DNA of 42,481 nt, taken from Phycisphaerae bacterium. Lineage in GTDB: Bacteria; Planctomycetota; Phycisphaerae; Phycisphaerales; SM1A02. The position numbers were made by a program, and so were the translations under genes. Below, one piece after another: positions 1 to 8,369 of this stretch. Within the stretch, counting starts at the first letter, position 1. Each line of letters begins with the position of its first letter. The notes under the pieces are model-generated. The model had not been told where the DNA came from. It saw only the letters and a list, made by a program, of their open reading frames with translations, and made no database searches. The stretch lies in contig PAHO01000053.1 of the NCBI GenBank assembly GCA_002705085.1, positions 11,557-54,037 on the forward strand, read 5' to 3'.

Positions 1-149
1 CCCTGTTCGAGGACGGTCACTTCGACGCTGGCATCCACATTGACCACGGCACTGCCGCCATTGGCCAACTGAAAGCGGATGTCCTCGGCAAAACTGGAGG
101 CCGCGAAGAAGGCAATGGAAAGGACGGTAAGGGCAAATCTGTTGTTCAT
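1..149 (-). CDS. Secreted protein of unknown function, N-terminal part only
   Basis: The reading frame starts at an ATG (complement of 147-149) and runs off the left edge, so about 49 residues are visible. Residues 1-21 form a clear Sec signal peptide: a basic start (MNNR), a hydrophobic core and a probable cleavage site SFA-ED. The mature part begins with an acidic/hydrophobic stretch that I do not recognise. It lies 74 bases downstream of another secreted-protein gene on the same strand, so the two may be co-transcribed. There is no strong Shine-Dalgarno sequence before the ATG. The function is unknown. Confidence 0.6.
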   Translation of the reverse strand, partial: MNNRFALTVLSIAFFAASSFAEDIRFQLANGGSAVVNVDASVEVTVLEQ

Positions 150-223
150 GCTGTTGCTTTCGTTTGCTTCAAGTCTGATCAATTCAATCGAAGATTCAAC
201 GTGTTCTCTTAACGAGCCTGGCT

Positions 224-1651
224 TCAGCGGCCTCCAATACCACGGCCACCGCCCCTCGGAGCCCCACCACGGCCACCCTGCCGACCACGGTCATTGGAAC
301 GCATTGCTCGGAGTTGTTCTTCGATTTGTTCGATTTGCAACTCTAAAGCCAGTTTGGTGTATTGCCGTCCAAATTCCATTTGGCAGCGAAGTTCGACGGC
401 CGAGTATCGGTTTATCATTCGAAGAATCTTTTTGATGCGGGTCAAGCGGAACTGGAGCTGACGCATCGCGTCGGAAGGGCCAATCCCGGCCTGCAACTCT
501 TGAATCTCTTCGACGGCGGCTCTGCATTCGGCCAAAGCTTTGCGCCAATCTTCGGAGTAGTCGTCAAACACCTCTTGGCAGGAGATGTCGTCCAGATCGA
601 AGTCGACCAAATCATGAAGCAGGAGTACATCTTCAAGATCATCAGCCATGCCTTTGGAGATCAAGAAGTCACCAGCTGCCTTGGCAGAGAATTCGACGGC
701 AGACTTGTCGTTGTCATCCACGATGTAGGAGCCCTTCCGGTTGAGCTCCCACTTCACCGTGCGTCCCTGCCAAGTCGCAGAAAGCCGCATGTCGGGATAC
801 ACCAACGCATCGAGCAGTGCATTGTCGTGTCCTACGCCGTCACAGCGAACTCGACCAAGTTCCAACGGTCCCCGGAACATACCCAAGAAGGCTTCACGGT
901 ATTTGCCGTAGGTGTTTTCGTCGTTGCGTACACGCTCAAACATCTGAGCCGCGCCTTGCAAGCCGCCAATGGTCGCTTCGGAGGAGGTGTACAGGTCACA
1001 GAAGCTCAAAGACAACACCGCCGAGGAACCGACGGCATCTTCAACCCAGCAAATAGGCTGAGCGTAAATACCTTCGTCTTCGAAAGCGTTGTGCCAAACA
1101 TCAGCGATCTCCCCCAAGAGGTCAAAGTCATTCATCGAAGACTCTTCCCGCTTGACTTGGTACCAGTACCCATTTTCTCGCTTATCGTTGCAGTTCACCC
1201 GGAACACGACATAGTCGGGCTGCATCTCACGCAAGACCGGGATCATGGCTTCGTAGACCTCGGGAACGATGTCGGTTCCAACTTGTTCTCGACCTTCGGT
1301 GCCAACCGGAATGACGGCGACCAATGGGACCTGATTGCCCGAAGCATCCTTCCGACGCTCCCACTTCTTGGCGGTCTCAGGCTCGGGCATCTCCACCATC
1401 GAGGCAGCTGAGGATGATTCCGAGGCACCGGCCGGTGCAGGAGCATTTTCTTCATCCCGAACAATTTCCCGGATCTCGGACTTCGGGATTCGAAGTTCAA
1501 TGCCACGGATCGACAGCACCACGGCGTCTTCGTCTTCGGAGATGATCTGCCCCGAGACGATCGCCCCGTTGATCTTCACGACTTGATCCTCGGCGAAGGC
1601 CGAAGACATGGCGAAGAGGGTCAAAAGCGAAGTGATGAACAATCGAGGCAT
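224..1651 (-). CDS. Secreted ClpP/NfeD-fold-like protein with Gly/Arg-rich tail
   Basis: This is a 475-residue exported protein. Residues 1-20 are a signal peptide (cleavage near AFA-ED). Residues 23-65 form a compact beta-rich segment of a kind often seen at the N-terminus of planctomycete secreted proteins. Residues 108-350 resemble the ClpP/crotonase-like fold of SppA and NfeD proteases: a start 'VPLVAVIPVGTEG', then an alternating beta/alpha pattern. Around 206-230 a 'GSSA' segment followed by 'ATIGG' resembles the usual serine-nucleophile turn and oxyanion region. Residues 365-452 look like a charged helical or coiled-coil region. Residues 454-475 are almost only Gly and Arg. A catalytic Lys or His cannot be assigned with confidence, so peptidase activity is inference. 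The start is supported by AGGAG six bases upstream. It follows cca by 103 bases on the same strand. Confidence 0.75.
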   Translation of the reverse strand: MPRLFITSLLTLFAMSSAFAEDQVVKINGAIVSGQIISEDEDAVVLSIRGIELRIPKSEIREIVRDEENAPAPAGASESSSAASMVEMPEPETAKKWERRKDASGNQVPLVAVIPVGTEGREQVGTDIVPEVYEAMIPVLREMQPDYVVFRVNCNDKRENGYWYQVKREESSMNDFDLLGEIADVWHNAFEDEGIYAQPICWVEDAVGSSAVLSLSFCDLYTSSEATIGGLQGAAQMFERVRNDENTYGKYREAFLGMFRGPLELGRVRCDGVGHDNALLDALVYPDMRLSATWQGRTVKWELNRKGSYIVDDNDKSAVEFSAKAAGDFLISKGMADDLEDVLLLHDLVDFDLDDISCQEVFDDYSEDWRKALAECRAAVEEIQELQAGIGPSDAMRQLQFRLTRIKKILRMINRYSAVELRCQMEFGRQYTKLALELQIEQIEEQLRAMRSNDRGRQGGRGGAPRGGGRGIGGR

Positions 1652-1657
1652 GTCGAA

Positions 1658-1662
1658 CTCCT
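1658..1662 (-). promoter_or_regulatory. Ribosome binding site of the secreted ClpP-like gene
   Basis: AGGAG on the minus strand, six bases before the ATG whose complement ends at 1651. It fixes that start, in a window where most genes lack a recognisable site. Confidence 0.6.
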
Positions 1663-1724
1663 AATTCGAGTCTTTTCAGTCGGTGTGCATCTTACCCCAC
1701 TCCCCTACCCAATCCGGGGAGATC

Positions 1725-1749
1725 GGGCCAGAAATGCCCAAACCGGCCC
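1725..1749 (-). terminator. Hairpin just after cca, possible terminator
   Basis: A 7-bp arm at 1725-1731 pairs with 1743-1749 (one G-U pair in RNA) around an 11-base loop, starting about five bases after the cca stop codon. There is no U-rich tract after it on the minus strand. It could instead be an RNA-processing or attenuating structure in the leader of the next gene. Confidence 0.35.
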
Positions 1750-1754
1750 ACCAA

Positions 1755-2975
1755 TTACGCCATATCACGTCGAAATGTTCGTTCCGCGATGGCCTTGGCT
1801 TCTTGGAGGGTGGATATTTCCCCGGCCAGTTGCGCGTCGTACGCCGCATCGAGGGCCATGGCGAAATGCGGCCCCGGACGATGCCCCGCCGCAATCAGGT
1901 CATCTCCGCTCAGCAGCGGCACCGGGGCAAGACCAATCCCTTCCGACAATGCAGCCACTTCGGCCGCAATGGTGTGGGCGGATTCGGGATGCGTGGCTTC
2001 CAACAGCCACCAAGCCTCTTGATAGCCCGGGTGGCTCGCCATCCGCTTCTTTGCCGCAACATCCGAAGCAGACCACTCGGTCCGCAACCGAGGAAGCAGG
2101 CCCAGCGCGTCTCGGATGGCCCCCTCCATTTCGTTGGACAAACGCAAGGCTTCGCGAAGCACGCCGGCCACCTCACCTGGCATACCACGGTCCATGGCCC
2201 AGGCCGCCAGGGCCGAGGCCTCGCTGGCCTGAGGCGACAGTTTGGCCAACCGAGGAAAGGAAGAGGGTGGCGAGACACCCAAGATGGCTGCATCCAGCCC
2301 CAAATTTTGGAGCATTGCTGCAGCCTTTGCCCGAGCGTGGTGGGCCAACATCATCACCACTTCGCCGCCGACCCGCTCACGGCTGACCGCACCGAGTTCT
2401 GGGGCGTGGTTCAGGATGGCCTGATGGGTATTGGCTTCAATTTCGAAATCAAAGCGCGCAGCAAATCGGACCGCGCGCAGCATGCGAAGCCGATCTTCAG
2501 CGATCCGTTCCGCGGGATCACCTATGGCCCGGACACATTGGTGATCGAGAAGATCAGCGACGCCGTCATGAAAGTCGATCACTCGTGATTCTTCGGGGGC
2601 ATCGGGATCTTCGAACAACCCGTTGATGGTGAAGTCACGGCGGGCCGCGTCCTCTTCGATCGTGGCCATCCCCACTTCGACATAGTCCGGGCGCCGGCCA
2701 TCGGCATAGGGCCCATCCTTCCGAAAGGTGGCCACTTCAGTGATGACCTTGTCGTGACGCACCAGCACCACCGCGAAAGCCTCACCGACACCCTTTGCAC
2801 CAGGAAACAACGCTTTGACCTCATCTGGAAGCGCCGACGTGGCCACGTCGTAATCCTTCGGAGTGATCTCCAGCAAGCGATCACGGACACATCCTCCGGC
2901 AAGGACGGCCTCGTGCCCTGCCGCCTTCAATGCGCGCACGATGTGGCACGCCGCTTGGTATTCAGCTTGCCCCAT
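1755..2975 (-). CDS. cca: CCA tRNA nucleotidyltransferase / poly(A) polymerase family protein
   Basis: This 406-residue class II nucleotidyltransferase would add or repair the 3' CCA of tRNAs. The family is shared with bacterial poly(A) polymerase. The N-terminal head carries the signature GGCVRD (27-32) and the metal-binding pair DYD (41-43). Further on come the RRDFTING motif and the conserved ERIAEDRLRMLRAVRFAARF block that recognises the incoming nucleotide. The C-terminal half is helical and less conserved. The frame stays open further upstream, but family alignment and the ATG at 2975 argue for the start used here. That start overlaps the end of rsmD by 14 bases, so the two are probably co-transcribed and translationally coupled. 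CCA-adding and A-adding enzymes cannot be separated by eye, so the gene symbol is a best guess. Confidence 0.85.
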   Translation of the reverse strand: MGQAEYQAACHIVRALKAAGHEAVLAGGCVRDRLLEITPKDYDVATSALPDEVKALFPGAKGVGEAFAVVLVRHDKVITEVATFRKDGPYADGRRPDYVEVGMATIEEDAARRDFTINGLFEDPDAPEESRVIDFHDGVADLLDHQCVRAIGDPAERIAEDRLRMLRAVRFAARFDFEIEANTHQAILNHAPELGAVSRERVGGEVVMMLAHHARAKAAAMLQNLGLDAAILGVSPPSSFPRLAKLSPQASEASALAAWAMDRGMPGEVAGVLREALRLSNEMEGAIRDALGLLPRLRTEWSASDVAAKKRMASHPGYQEAWWLLEATHPESAHTIAAEVAALSEGIGLAPVPLLSGDDLIAAGHRPGPHFAMALDAAYDAQLAGEISTLQEAKAIAERTFRRDMA

Positions 2976-3570
2976 CGTTCGCCTCAGCCTCAGATGGCCG
3001 CTGGTACAACAAGACGAACATGTCACGACCGTACGTGTGAACTTCGGGGCCCAAAAGCCCATCGATTTCGTGCGGAGTGCGTTCAGGATCCACTGGGGTA
3101 CGCAGCACAAACCACCCACCGGGGCGCAAGCAGGAGACATAGCCCACCGCCGACTCGAGCACCTTTTTGAACGTCTCTTCTTCTTGCATCATGGCGTACG
3201 GCGGGTCGAGACTCACAATGTCACAGTCTTGCCCCAAACGCAGGCGGACCAAAGGACTGAATGCATCGGCGCGAAGAACTTCCGCTCGATCTGAACATTC
3301 CAGAGATTCGATGTTCTCCTGAAGCAAACTGGCCACCCTTCGGTCTTGCTCGACGAAAAAGGCTTCGCGAGCCCCCCGAGAGATGGCTTCAAGCCCAACC
3401 GAACCCACCCCACAAAAGACATCGACAACCTTGGCGTCTTCCCACCAACCACGCAAAATGGAAAACAAAGCTTCGCGCACGCGAGCGGGATAGGGCCGGG
3501 TGGCCAACGATTCCGGAGGGGTCTTGAGCATCCGCCCCCGATGTTCACCTGCAATAATGCGCAAACTCAT
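2962..3570 (-). CDS. rsmD: 16S rRNA (guanine(966)-N(2))-methyltransferase RsmD
   Basis: A 202-residue class I SAM-dependent methyltransferase that methylates 16S rRNA; the E. coli enzyme, of nearly the same length, modifies G966. It begins with the typical RsmD opening (MSLRIIAGEHRGR, then TRPYPARVREALFSIL). The SAM-binding motif I is at 49-58 (VDVFCGVGSVGLEA), and the catalytic DPPY motif IV is at 122-125. The frame extends upstream but family alignment sets the ATG at 3570. It is divergent from the alpha/beta hydrolase gene with only 29 bases between the two starts. One or both promoters must therefore lie inside the neighbouring coding sequence, or the transcripts have very short leaders. 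Confidence 0.9.
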   Translation of the reverse strand: MSLRIIAGEHRGRMLKTPPESLATRPYPARVREALFSILRGWWEDAKVVDVFCGVGSVGLEAISRGAREAFFVEQDRRVASLLQENIESLECSDRAEVLRADAFSPLVRLRLGQDCDIVSLDPPYAMMQEEETFKKVLESAVGYVSCLRPGGWFVLRTPVDPERTPHEIDGLLGPEVHTYGRDMFVLLYQRPSEAEANDGAS

Positions 3571-3599
3571 ACTTCGTAGAGGATACCCTTCTCCCTCCC

Positions 3600-4382
3600 A
3601 TGCCCGACTTAGGACAACTCCCCTCCGCGGTACGCGAACGAGCGATGCTGACCACCCTTGGGCCCGCCCCCGCACTGGTGGTGCTTCCAGAATCGTCTTC
3701 GCATCCCCCCCCGGTCCTACTGTGGCTGCATGGACGTCAAGCCAGCAAAGAGATTGATCCCGGTCGAGCCCTCCGCCTGTTGCGTGCGGGGATCGGATTT
3801 ATCGGCGTGGACCTTCCGGGGCACGGTGAGCGATCCGTGGCGTCATATCAAACGGTCGAGGGCACTTTGCAAACCATTCTGGAAATGAGCCAAGAATTGG
3901 ACGACGTGCACGCCGCCATGGTGGCTGACTTGCCAGTGGATCCGGAACAGATTGCGATCGGGGGCATGAGTGCCGGGGGGATGGCGGCCGCCCACCGACT
4001 GGTCACACCGCATCCGTATCGAGCCATGTTGATGGAAGCTTCCACGGGCAATTGGGCCGCCCAGGCCCACCGCCCCATGTTCCAGCCCCTGACCCCAGAA
4101 GCGTTGCAGGCCCAAGACCCCATGGCTCGATTGGAAGGATGGACCCCCATTCCGGTACTGGCCCAACACAGCCGGTTGGACGAGTGGATTCGATTTGAAG
4201 GTCAATGCGAATTTTTGGCTGCGTTGCGCGAACGCAACGCACACCACCCAGTTGAACTTCAGGCCTACGATCAAACTGGGGCACCGAAAGAACACATTGG
4301 ATTCGGGAAGTACGGCGCCCAAGCCAAAGATCTGTGCCGAGATTTTCTTCTTCGCATCTTTGGGCCAAACAGCCGAAAATAG
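3600..4382 (+). CDS. Alpha/beta hydrolase, serine esterase/peptidase type
   Basis: A 260-residue protein with the full alpha/beta-hydrolase plan. An oxyanion-hole 'LHG' (43-45) follows the first core strand, and 'DLPGHGERS' lies at 71-79. The nucleophile elbow GMSAGG gives Ser124. The acid is probably Asp194 (HSRLDEW) and the base His232 (EHIGF). There is no signal peptide, so it is cytoplasmic. The layout resembles YitV/dienelactone-hydrolase-like esterases, but the substrate cannot be read from sequence. It ends eight bases before trpB, so the two are probably one transcript. No functional link to tryptophan synthesis is evident. An internal ATG at codon 16 is an alternative start. Confidence 0.8.
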   Translation: MPDLGQLPSAVRERAMLTTLGPAPALVVLPESSSHPPPVLLWLHGRQASKEIDPGRALRLLRAGIGFIGVDLPGHGERSVASYQTVEGTLQTILEMSQELDDVHAAMVADLPVDPEQIAIGGMSAGGMAAAHRLVTPHPYRAMLMEASTGNWAAQAHRPMFQPLTPEALQAQDPMARLEGWTPIPVLAQHSRLDEWIRFEGQCEFLAALRERNAHHPVELQAYDQTGAPKEHIGFGKYGAQAKDLCRDFLLRIFGPNSRK

Positions 4383-4390
4383 ACAAGGCC

Positions 4391-5599
4391 ATGACCAAGT
4401 TCACCCCAACCCAACCTGATGCCGCCGGACGATTTGGTGAGTTTGGTGGACGCTACGTTCCTGAAACGCTGATCCCCGCGCTTGAGGAACTCGATGGCGC
4501 CTTCCGGGAAGCGTTGGCAGACAAAGCTTTCCTGGACGAACTGGATCGGCTTCTGCAACATTATGTGGGGCGGGCCACGCCGCTGACCCCCTGCCCCCAA
4601 CTGTCCAGTGCTATCGGGGGCGCCACCATCCTCTTAAAGCGAGAAGATTTGGCCCATACGGGTGCTCACAAAATCAACAACACCATCGGGCAAGCCTTGT
4701 TGGCCAAACGCATGGGTAAGCAACGGATCATCGCGGAAACTGGAGCCGGCCAACACGGCGTGGCCACCGCCACCGCCTGCGCCTTGTTTGGCTTGCCTTG
4801 CGAGGTGTACATGGGGGCGGAAGATGCCCGCCGCCAGCGGCTCAATGTCTTTCGCATGCGAATGCTCGGCGCGACCGTCCATGAAGTGGACTCTGGATCT
4901 CGAACCCTCAAAGACGCCACCAACGAAGCAATGCGAGACTGGATGGGGTCGGTCGGTGAAACGCATTACATCCTGGGGTCGGTGGTTGGGCCCCACCCCT
5001 TCCCCTGGATTGTTCGAGAATTCCAAAGCGTGATCGGCAAGGAATGCCGTGAACAATGCCTGAACGAGCGCGGACGGCTTCCCGAGGCGGTGGTCGCTTG
5101 CGTGGGTGGCGGCTCGAATGCCGCTGGCATTTTCCACCCCTTTCTGTCAGATGAGAACGTGCGTTTGGTTGGTGTCGAAGCAGGTGGACGCGGACCCGAA
5201 CAAGGCGAGCATGCCGCCCCGCTGTCTCACGGGTCACCCGGCGTCCTGCACGGCTCACGCTCGTTTGTGCTTCAAGACGAATGGGGACAAACCGCTGACG
5301 TCCACTCCTGCTCCGCGGGCCTCGATTACCCCGGAGTTGGCCCGGAGCATGCGGCGTGGCACGCGGCCGAACGGGTGGAGTACTCAAGCGTTTCCGATGA
5401 AGCCGCCCTGCAAGCCATGCAACAGTTGGCACGAACCGAAGGCATCTTGTGTGCCCTCGAAACAGCCCACGCGGTCAGTGCCGCGTTGTGCCTGGCCGCG
5501 GAACTTGGTGCGGGGACCGAGTTGGTCATCAATCTCTCCGGCCGCGGTGACAAAGACATGACCGAAGTCGCTCGGCTGATCGAGGGTATTGAGTTGTAA
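4391..5599 (+). CDS. trpB: Tryptophan synthase beta chain
   Basis: A 402-residue PLP enzyme that joins indole and serine to make tryptophan, normally as an alpha2beta2 complex with TrpA. It is a TrpB1-type sequence: opening [15 protein letters not shown], the PLP-lysine motif [17 protein letters not shown], and the phosphate-binding loop GGGSNA, with a typical C-terminal [10 protein letters not shown]. The ATG at 4391 matches the usual N-terminus. An upstream in-frame ATG lies inside the hydrolase gene and is rejected. No trpA, trpC or trpF is adjacent: the next gene is convergent, so the pathway genes must be scattered. All key residues are present. Confidence 0.96.
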   Translation: MTKFTPTQPDAAGRFGEFGGRYVPETLIPALEELDGAFREALADKAFLDELDRLLQHYVGRATPLTPCPQLSSAIGGATILLKREDLAHTGAHKINNTIGQALLAKRMGKQRIIAETGAGQHGVATATACALFGLPCEVYMGAEDARRQRLNVFRMRMLGATVHEVDSGSRTLKDATNEAMRDWMGSVGETHYILGSVVGPHPFPWIVREFQSVIGKECREQCLNERGRLPEAVVACVGGGSNAAGIFHPFLSDENVRLVGVEAGGRGPEQGEHAAPLSHGSPGVLHGSRSFVLQDEWGQTADVHSCSAGLDYPGVGPEHAAWHAAERVEYSSVSDEAALQAMQQLARTEGILCALETAHAVSAALCLAAELGAGTELVINLSGRGDKDMTEVARLIEGIEL

Positions 5600-5613
5600 G
5601 ACCCGCGCCGGAT

Positions 5614-5631
5614 GGTCCCGAACTGGGAACC
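5614..5631. terminator. Short hairpin between convergent trpB and the S41 protease gene
   Basis: GGTCCC (5614-5619) faces GGGAACC (5625-5631) over a five-base loop, with one bulged A. It sits between the two convergent stop codons. It lacks a T-run on either side, so it is at best a weak bidirectional terminator. Confidence 0.3.
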
Positions 5632-5641
5632 AAATGGCGGA

Positions 5642-8035
5642 TCAGAGCTGGTCACCGCTCCCACGGACGATCAACAACAGTTTTGCAAACTCAAGCGCGG
5701 GGTCGAATCCTTGCTCCAAGGTCCGATTGGGATCGAAGCCTGCCTCCACCTTTTCGATGGCATAGGGGCTCTTGGGGGAAGGAGGCTCTTCAGCATCACT
5801 CGCCTGAGCGGCTTCCCCGGCCTCCTGTTCGCTTGAGGCATCTGTCTCCACCGATTCGGGTTGATCTAGCATGGGCGCGTACCGAAGATCGGACTGACGC
5901 CACGTCTCTCGACGCCGCGCTTCAGCGCCTTCGGGCAACCAGATTTCAACCTGTGGATCAACCCCCCAGGTCTTGGCGTTGAGTTCTTTGTGCACCATGC
6001 GACCCGGTTGGTCACCAACTGGAGGCAGGCGGTAATACTGCTCGGTGATTTTTGCGTATGTCTCACGACCGGCCTGTTGAACGGTTTGCACGGACCCTTT
6101 CCCAAATGTGCGTTCACCAACGACCACCGCTCGCCGATGGGCTTGCAACGCACCTGAGACGATCTCACTCGCACTGGCGGATCCTTCATCCACCAACACC
6201 ACAACCGGCACATCCCCAAACACATTGCCGTCCGGTCGAGCCCAAACTCTCCGCTCAATACGACCACCAGGGCTCTCTTGTGTCACCACCGTGCCTTCGG
6301 GAAGAAAAAGGTTCGTAATGGCCGCCGCGCTCTCCAAAAGACCACCGGGGTTCCCCCGAAGATCCAGCACCACACCTGACGGCTCCCCGCCAAGTTGTGC
6401 TTCAAGGGTGTTCCAGGCTTGAATCAGGTCCAGATGTGAGCCTCGGGCAAACTGAAGCAAGCGAAAAAAGCCAATCTTTGCCTCGGCATCCAAACGCCAA
6501 TCCCATGTTGGCTTGCCATCTTCGTTGCGTTCAAGAATTTCAAATCCCTTTACCGAGGGAATTTCGATGCGTTGCCTGAGGATCTCGAAGACCAGGAGCT
6601 CTTCCACATCCGGTCTTCGAACTTCCAGCCGAACCTTGGTTCCTTCGGCGCCCGTAATCCTGTCGACGGCGTCGTTGAGGCTCCAATCGGCAACCAAGGT
6701 GCCGTCGACGGAAACAATCACGTCATCGTTTAGGATGCCCGACTTCCAAGCCGGAGATTCCTCGAGCGGCGCCGTCACGAGAATGCCGCCGTCTTCGGCT
6801 TTTCGGATCTGCACCCCAATCCCAACAAAATTCCCTTCGGTGTTTTGCTGGAACCGACGCACCTCATCAGGCCAAATGAATCCGGTGTAATCATCCAGAC
6901 TCGTCAGCGCAGCGTCTCCTATTTCCTTGACCAAAGCAGTGGTGGGAATTTGCACCGAACGAGCGTTGGTATCGAGCAACTGGCCCATGATTTCTCGCGC
7001 TCGACGAAAATCAACCCGCTCGTCAAGTTCGAGGGAGATCATCAAACTGTCGATGGCTTCTTCCCACTGGGCAACTTTCTCAGGATCGCCAAGACCTGAG
7101 AAATCCTCGACGGTGGCCAAACGTGGAAGTGCCGAAAACTCTCGAGCGGTACGCAAGGCTTCCATCAGGAGCGGTCGCCAGCCAGGACCATCCATATGTG
7201 AACTCACGGCCCGGCGCATCCCCAACAACAAGGGCACCTCAGTAATGCCGCGGGTCACCTCTCGCCAATCGAGCACGGTGTTGGGATTGAACTCGGGAAA
7301 ATCATCACCTTCACCCAGCGACTCCGCCCAGGCTTTGCGCATGTTGTGAAACTGGGCTGGTGCGTACAAACTAAGAATTTGCACCTTGCGGCCCAAAATT
7401 CGAAGACGTTGCTCGTATGCATCACGACGCTCTTTAGCCGCTGATCCATCGGCGCCATCGACCGATTGAACACCGTCATAGATCGTGTTCAACAAGTACA
7501 GGGCCTGACGGGCATTCAAAAGATCGCCTTCGGCTTCAAACTCGGCCGCCAAGTTCTCGACCGTGCTGATCAATTCATCGGCCTTCGGATCGATCAGAAT
7601 TTTGGCGGGATCCACCCAAGTGGTTTGAACCCGAATGAGATCTTGCATCGCCAACACCGGGCGTTTCTCCGCAAGGTCTTCGTCCACCCGGCCCCAAGCC
7701 CATGCTCTGTCGGCCAGGACTTCCTCCTCGGCGAAGGATCGATTGTGGCTGTACTGCCGCAAAGCCAACGCAAGGGATGGATTGGTGGAAGTGACCTCGG
7801 CCGGAGCTTGCGCCAAGAGATTCAGGCAACGCTCGGTATTGCCAGCCATCGCTTCGGTCCAGACCGCTTGCGACCAGCCCCCATCCGGACCATCTGAGGA
7901 AGTAGAATCCCCAGCCGCCGCAACTTCTCCAAGATTCATCAGCACCAAGCAGGCAACCAGATTCGACAGGCGGGGAAGCCTGAGCCGAGGTTGTGATGAG
8001 AGCGGAAGACGGGTGGGATGGGTCAATCTCAGCAT
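5642..8035 (-). CDS. S41 family C-terminal processing protease with long N-terminal region
   Basis: A 797-residue exported serine protease of the CtpA/Prc class. An N-terminal signal or membrane anchor (about residues 24-42) precedes some 350 residues of mostly helical sequence with no domain I recognise. A PDZ domain follows (about 400-485: FVGIGVQI, APAWKSGI-like ligand loop, VSVDG). The S41 core spans 515-675, with LDLRGNPGG (557-565) and the catalytic dyad Ser621 (GSASASE) and Lys646 (FGKGSVQ), 25 residues apart as in Prc. Residues 725-760 are acidic and low-complexity. Family members are usually 400-700 residues, so the N-terminal extension is notable. The ATG at 8035 is chosen because AGGAG lies six bases upstream. 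Other in-frame starts lie further upstream. Confidence 0.9.
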   Translation of the reverse strand: MLRLTHPTRLPLSSQPRLRLPRLSNLVACLVLMNLGEVAAAGDSTSSDGPDGGWSQAVWTEAMAGNTERCLNLLAQAPAEVTSTNPSLALALRQYSHNRSFAEEEVLADRAWAWGRVDEDLAEKRPVLAMQDLIRVQTTWVDPAKILIDPKADELISTVENLAAEFEAEGDLLNARQALYLLNTIYDGVQSVDGADGSAAKERRDAYEQRLRILGRKVQILSLYAPAQFHNMRKAWAESLGEGDDFPEFNPNTVLDWREVTRGITEVPLLLGMRRAVSSHMDGPGWRPLLMEALRTAREFSALPRLATVEDFSGLGDPEKVAQWEEAIDSLMISLELDERVDFRRAREIMGQLLDTNARSVQIPTTALVKEIGDAALTSLDDYTGFIWPDEVRRFQQNTEGNFVGIGVQIRKAEDGGILVTAPLEESPAWKSGILNDDVIVSVDGTLVADWSLNDAVDRITGAEGTKVRLEVRRPDVEELLVFEILRQRIEIPSVKGFEILERNEDGKPTWDWRLDAEAKIGFFRLLQFARGSHLDLIQAWNTLEAQLGGEPSGVVLDLRGNPGGLLESAAAITNLFLPEGTVVTQESPGGRIERRVWARPDGNVFGDVPVVVLVDEGSASASEIVSGALQAHRRAVVVGERTFGKGSVQTVQQAGRETYAKITEQYYRLPPVGDQPGRMVHKELNAKTWGVDPQVEIWLPEGAEARRRETWRQSDLRYAPMLDQPESVETDASSEQEAGEAAQASDAEEPPSPKSPYAIEKVEAGFDPNRTLEQGFDPALEFAKLLLIVRGSGDQL

Positions 8036-8041
8036 GCAGGG

Positions 8042-8046
8042 CTCCT
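8042..8046 (-). promoter_or_regulatory. Ribosome binding site of the S41 protease gene
   Basis: AGGAG on the minus strand, six bases before the ATG ending at 8035. It decides between several in-frame starts in favour of the one that begins directly with the export signal. Confidence 0.6.
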
Positions 8047-8140
8047 GTGAGGGCATTCTTACCGCTTTGAATCGGTTGGGGTTCGAGATTTGGCCAGTTC
8101 CTCCCCCGAAGTTGAAAAGTTTGAGGCAAAATGCCCCTTG

Positions 8141-8338
8141 ATGTCGGATGCTTCCCAACTCATCTTGGCCTTCCTCATTCTCGTCATGGGCTTGCTGATG
8201 TTGGGGACCGTCACCTTAGCCCTGACTCGATTCGTTCGCAGCACCCAACTTCGCCACAAACCGCGGCAGCACGCCATCTTTCCCTGCGATCCTTGGCGAG
8301 AATCAGGACGGCGTTTGAACGCCCGCTCCAAGACCTAA
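8141..8338 (+). CDS. Small single-pass membrane protein, unknown function
   Basis: A 65-residue protein with one strong transmembrane segment (about residues 6-29) and a basic cytoplasmic tail carrying a 'CDPWRESGRRL' stretch. The hydrophobic, well-ordered start and the basic residues right after the segment (positive-inside pattern) argue that it is real. It fills the gap between the divergent protease gene and the convergent TPR lipoprotein gene. The tail motif looks like a conserved element, but I cannot name a family. The 105 bases between it and the protease start would hold the promoters of both. Confidence 0.6.
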   Translation: MSDASQLILAFLILVMGLLMLGTVTLALTRFVRSTQLRHKPRQHAIFPCDPWRESGRRLNARSKT

Positions 8339-8369
8339 AGGCAGCCCACCCATGCAGGCCGCCGGAGCG

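Noticed and set aside
362-1411. A 349-codon open frame on the plus strand opposite the secreted ClpP-like gene
   Set aside because: It has no recognisable motif. The minus strand here has a signal peptide, a ribosome site and a fold-like sequence, so this is an antisense shadow of a GC-rich gene.
1676-1700. TAAGAT as a -10 box before the secreted ClpP-like gene
   Set aside because: The hexamer is there on the minus strand, but no -35-like sequence lies at a suitable distance.
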